A stretch of 35,218 nucleotides of DNA from an uncultured Actinomycetes bacterium. Its GTDB lineage: Bacteria; Actinomycetota; Actinomycetes; Nanopelagicales; Nanopelagicaceae. Under the pieces are notes generated by a model. It did no database searches. It saw nothing but the letters and a program-made list of their open reading frames with translations, and had not been told where the DNA came from. The stretch is taken from assembly GCA_903825945.1 (NCBI GenBank), contig CAIKCJ010000044.1, positions 1-35,218 on the forward strand, given 5' to 3'. Positions 33,437 through 35,218 of this stretch are shown in pieces. Positions within the stretch are counted from its first letter, which is position 1. Each line of letters opens with the position of its first letter. The translations under genes were made by a program, and so were the position numbers.

Positions 33437-33442
33437 ACCCTA
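33437..33442 (-). promoter_or_regulatory. -10 box of leaderless permease-YHS gene
   Basis: TAGGGT on the minus strand, 6 bases before ATG 33430. Confidence 0.55.
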
Positions 33443-33496
33443 CACAAACTTTTGAGCCGCCATTTATTCTAAGAGTTGTGTCCGGTATTGAATCGG

Positions 33497-33633
33497 CTAC
33501 TTCTGTTTCTTTAGATCACCCAAGTGCGTGTGCTTGAAATCAGTGTCATGTTTGAGACCGTACCCGAAGAATCGATCCCAGCCAATATGGCCGAGCCAGA
33601 TAATGCCGATTGCCAGAGCTTCGGCTTACCAGA
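33497..33633 (-). pseudogene. DUF4260 relic, copy A
   Basis: On the minus strand the DNA reads GKPKLW, then, after a frame change, AIGIIWLGHIGWDRFFGYG, LKHDTDFKHTHLGDLKKQK and a stop. This is the N-terminal edge and the C-terminal third of a DUF4260 membrane protein (normally about 115 residues) with the middle deleted and no start codon left. It aligns closely with copy B at 34777-35018 but has a larger deletion, so both are independently decayed copies. Confidence 0.75.
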
Positions 33634-33658
33634 GATGTGTAGGGAATCTAGGTTAAAA

Positions 33659-33691
33659 AGTATAAAAGAAGAGTCGCCCTCTAAGCCGGAT
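33659..33691 (-). repeat. Displaced copy of the rnpB 3' end
   Basis: This stretch repeats the last bases of rnpB and the following DUF4260 promoter (compare 35025-35056): the shared cores GAAGAGTCGCCCT and TAAGCCGGAT differ by one substitution and one inserted A. The match stops at the arsC stop codon, where the real rnpB continues. Confidence 0.85.
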
Positions 33692-34092
33692 TAGGTGAGA
33701 AGTTGTGAAAGCAGTGCCTCTACTCGCACTTTGATCTCATCCCTCACTTTGCGAACAAACGCCAAGTCTTGACCTGCGGGATCTTCAAGTACCCAATCTT
33801 CATAACGCTTTCCTGCATAGAACGGACAGGCATCTCCACATCCCATTGTGATCACTGCGTCAGATTGAAGAACCGCCTCTGTCGAAAGGATCTTTGGCTG
33901 TTGGCTTGCAATATCAATACCGACCTCAGCCATTGCAGCAATAGCAACGGGGTTGATTTCAGTCTTGGGTGCTGATCCAGCAGAAAGAACTTCAACACGA
34001 TCTCCCCCAAGCTCACGCATAAAGCCTGCCGCCATCTGTGAACGCCCTGCATTGTGAACACAAACAAAGAGGACTGTTGGTCTCTTACCCAT
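33691..34092 (-). CDS. arsC: Arsenate reductase, LMW-phosphatase fold
   Basis: The 133-residue enzyme reduces arsenate to arsenite in the cytoplasm. It has the CX5R phosphatase loop VCVHNAGRSQMA (nucleophile C11), TMGCGDACP (C85, C89) and the WVLEDPAGQD Asp-Pro loop. The GCGDACP spacing is like the actinobacterial mycothiol-linked enzymes rather than the thioredoxin-linked Staphylococcus type; that is inference. Its start overlaps the end of the aquaporin gene by 8 bases. Its stop codon abuts the displaced rnpB repeat. No arsR or arsB/acr3 is visible. Confidence 0.94.
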   Translation of the reverse strand: MGKRPTVLFVCVHNAGRSQMAAGFMRELGGDRVEVLSAGSAPKTEINPVAIAAMAEVGIDIASQQPKILSTEAVLQSDAVITMGCGDACPFYAGKRYEDWVLEDPAGQDLAFVRKVRDEIKVRVEALLSQLLT

Positions 34093-34747
34093 GTTTACTC
34101 GTCTCTGAATTGAAAAATATGCTTAACCCAAAGCCAATTACTGCTCCAGCGCACTGTGCAATAACGAAATCTGGGACCGATGAAATATTGATCCCTGGAA
34201 AGGTATCGGTGAAGCTTCTTGCCAAAGTGACCGCAGGGTTGGCAAAAGATGTCGAAGAGGTGAAGAGATAAGCTGCCCCTATCCAAGCTGGGACGAGAAT
34301 CGGGATCAGTTTTGATTTACCAAGGTTTATCGAGTGGAAGATGACAAAGATAAGGCCGGCTGTGGCAACAACCTCGCCTAACAAGAGTGCATCTCCGGTC
34401 CGAGAATGTTGGGAGATAGCTACTGCCGGATGAGAGAACATGAGATTTGCGAGCATCACTCCGAGTATTGCTCCTAGGAATTGTACAACCACATAAAAAA
34501 TGCCCTCGGATATGGAAAGTTCTCGACGAATTACTTGGATCACGCTCACCAAGGGGTTGAAATGTGCGCCACTAATCGGAACAAATAACTCGATAAGAAG
34601 TCCTAGAGCCAGAACAGTGGAAACTGTATTTATGAGAAGTTCTATTCCAACATCTTGAGTGAGATTCTGTGCCATTGCACCCGAACCAACGACCGCTGCC
34701 ACAAGTAAGCCTGTGCCAAAAAATTCTCCAACCAGGCGTTTGAACAT
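34085..34747 (-). CDS. MIP/aquaporin-family channel of the arsenic type
   Basis: The 220-residue protein has six helices and two half-helix loops: GAHFNPLVS (N64-P65-L66, so NPL instead of NPA) and SFANPAVTLARSFTDTFPG (N170-P171-A172, with selectivity-filter Arg R177). Aquaglyceroporins in ars operons, such as Sinorhizobium AqpS, let arsenite leave down its gradient once ArsC has made it. Overlap with arsC makes that role likely. The gene has its own TAGAGT box 6 bases before the ATG. Confidence 0.92.
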   Translation of the reverse strand: MFKRLVGEFFGTGLLVAAVVGSGAMAQNLTQDVGIELLINTVSTVLALGLLIELFVPISGAHFNPLVSVIQVIRRELSISEGIFYVVVQFLGAILGVMLANLMFSHPAVAISQHSRTGDALLLGEVVATAGLIFVIFHSINLGKSKLIPILVPAWIGAAYLFTSSTSFANPAVTLARSFTDTFPGINISSVPDFVIAQCAGAVIGFGLSIFFNSETSKHG

Positions 34748-34753
34748 TTGAGA

Positions 34754-34759
34754 ACTCTA
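34754..34759 (-). promoter_or_regulatory. -10 box of leaderless aquaporin-arsC transcript
   Basis: TAGAGT on the minus strand, 6 bases before ATG 34747. No inverted repeat for an ArsR-type regulator was seen next to it. Confidence 0.6.
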
Positions 34760-34776
34760 CAGGAGTCTAAACGACT

Positions 34777-35018
34777 TTAAGAAGATCGGTTACCTTTATT
34801 CAAATCCCCAAGGTGAGTGTGTTTGAAATCTGAGTCATACTTGAGGCCGTATCCAAAGAATCTATCCCAACCGATATGTCCTAGCCAGATGATTCCAATA
34901 GCCATGACTAATTTGCTCTCTGCTCGCCATGCAAAAATAATCATGAGCCGATAAGAAGCACTAGTCCTTCCAGGCGAAGCCACAACCTAGGCTTACCAGT
35001 TACGTAAGTTGGTTCCAT
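34777..35018 (-). pseudogene. DUF4260 relic, copy B
   Basis: The N terminus is intact and typical of DUF4260: an ATG at 35018 gives MEPTYVTGKPRLWLRLEGL followed by VLLIGS and a stop. After a shift to another frame the C-terminal third follows: VMAIGIIWLGHIGWDRFFGYG, LKYDSDFKHTHLGDLNKG. About 100 bases of the middle are missing. It keeps a leaderless TATACT box at 35025-35030, 6 bases before the ATG. DUF4260 proteins are small membrane proteins of unknown role. Confidence 0.8.
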
Positions 35019-35024
35019 AGGGAG

Positions 35025-35030
35025 AGTATA
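35025..35030 (-). promoter_or_regulatory. -10 box of the decayed DUF4260 gene
   Basis: TATACT on the minus strand, 6 bases before ATG 35018. The same hexamer survives in the displaced copy at 33659-33664, where no ATG follows. Confidence 0.5.
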
Positions 35031-35035
35031 AAGAA

Positions 35036-35218
35036 GAGTCGCCCTATAAGCCGGATCCTGTCCATCGCTTTCGCGAGTGGGCCATCATCCATCTAGTCGC
35101 GCAATTACTCACGCGATCAAGCAACCTACCTGATGACTCGAGCGAGCAGCTCTCAAGCGCCATCTTTTTAGTCTTGCTCCAAGTGGGGTTTGCCTTGCCG
35201 CCGATGTCACCACCGGCG
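35036..35218 (-). ncRNA. rnpB: RNase P RNA, 3' part (cut by the window edge)
   Basis: Read on the minus strand, the sequence contains the bacterial type A RNase P elements GGCAAACCCCACTTGGAGCA and AAAAAGATGGCG, and ends GATCCGGCTTATAGGGCGAC, the usual 3' strand that closes helix P1. The 5' half with AGAGGAAAGTCC lies beyond the window. The mature 3' end is placed at about 35036 by analogy with other actinobacteria. Confidence 0.9.

Noticed and set aside
34777-34983. Intact 68-residue gene with GTG start at 34983
   Set aside because: Its first ~20 residues are the DUF4260 N-terminal coding DNA read out of frame. The whole is better explained as a decayed gene starting at 35018.
33659-35056. 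Classical integrase-type genomic island with att sites
   Set aside because: There is no integrase, excisionase or other mobility gene between the repeats, and the repeated segment extends well beyond a short att core into a protein gene.
1-35218. CRISPR arrays, insertion sequences, prophage genes, tRNA genes
   Set aside because: No spaced repeat array, transposase or integrase motifs, or tRNA-like cloverleaf sequence was recognised on either strand.

Overview
The window looks like a free-living freshwater actinobacterium with a small, streamlined genome, most plausibly of the Nanopelagicales (acI, Ca. Planktophila/Nanopelagicus) type. The evidence is moderate GC, very short intergenic gaps, frequent GTG/TTG starts, a heliorhodopsin, an actinobacterial-type arsenate reductase, and a diet of peptides, nucleosides and a sugar taken up by ABC transporters. 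The taxonomic call is inference; no marker gene was compared.

Layout. (1) 1-2.7 kb: a MarR regulator divergent from an M13 metallopeptidase, with a candidate operator between them. (2) 2.7-9.7 kb: a peptide ABC system on the minus strand (binding protein, two permeases, fused double ATPase). One permease is greatly enlarged, and an unrelated PH-domain membrane protein gene lies on the opposite strand between permease and ATPase. (3) 9.8-12.5 kb: tgt, an MpaB/DUF2236 oxygenase-like gene and a small membrane protein. (4) 12.6-23.7 kb: a nucleoside scavenging locus. A BmpA-type binding protein, ATPase and two permeases are followed without gaps by cdd, deoA, add and deoC. These converge on a phospho-sugar mutase and a purine nucleoside phosphorylase read from the other side. 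Together they could import nucleosides, deaminate and phosphorolyse them, and pass (deoxy)ribose phosphate to central metabolism. (5) 23.7-26.7 kb: yaaA, heliorhodopsin, an SDR and a DsbA/FrnE-type protein, a group with a redox-stress flavour. (6) 26.7-30.4 kb: a xylose-type sugar ABC transporter with a tandem LacI-like operator upstream. (7) 30.4-32.3 kb: small YdeI, VOC, GNAT and conserved hypothetical genes. (8) 32.3-35.2 kb: accessory metal/arsenic region ending in the 3' part of rnpB.

The most unusual structure is in region 8. The sequence from the 3' end of rnpB through a decayed DUF4260 gene occurs twice as direct repeats (about 33.50-33.69 and 34.78-35.06 kb). The repeats bracket an aquaporin-arsC pair, and a YHS-fused metal permease lies just outside. 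No integrase is present, so a homology-driven insertion or duplication at the rnpB 3' end is the simplest reading.

A second global pattern is a strict leaderless-promoter signature: a TANNNT hexamer exactly 6 (twice 7) bases before the start codon of at least thirteen genes. The secreted binding-protein genes and internal operon genes instead have Shine-Dalgarno sites. This signature fixes several start codons.
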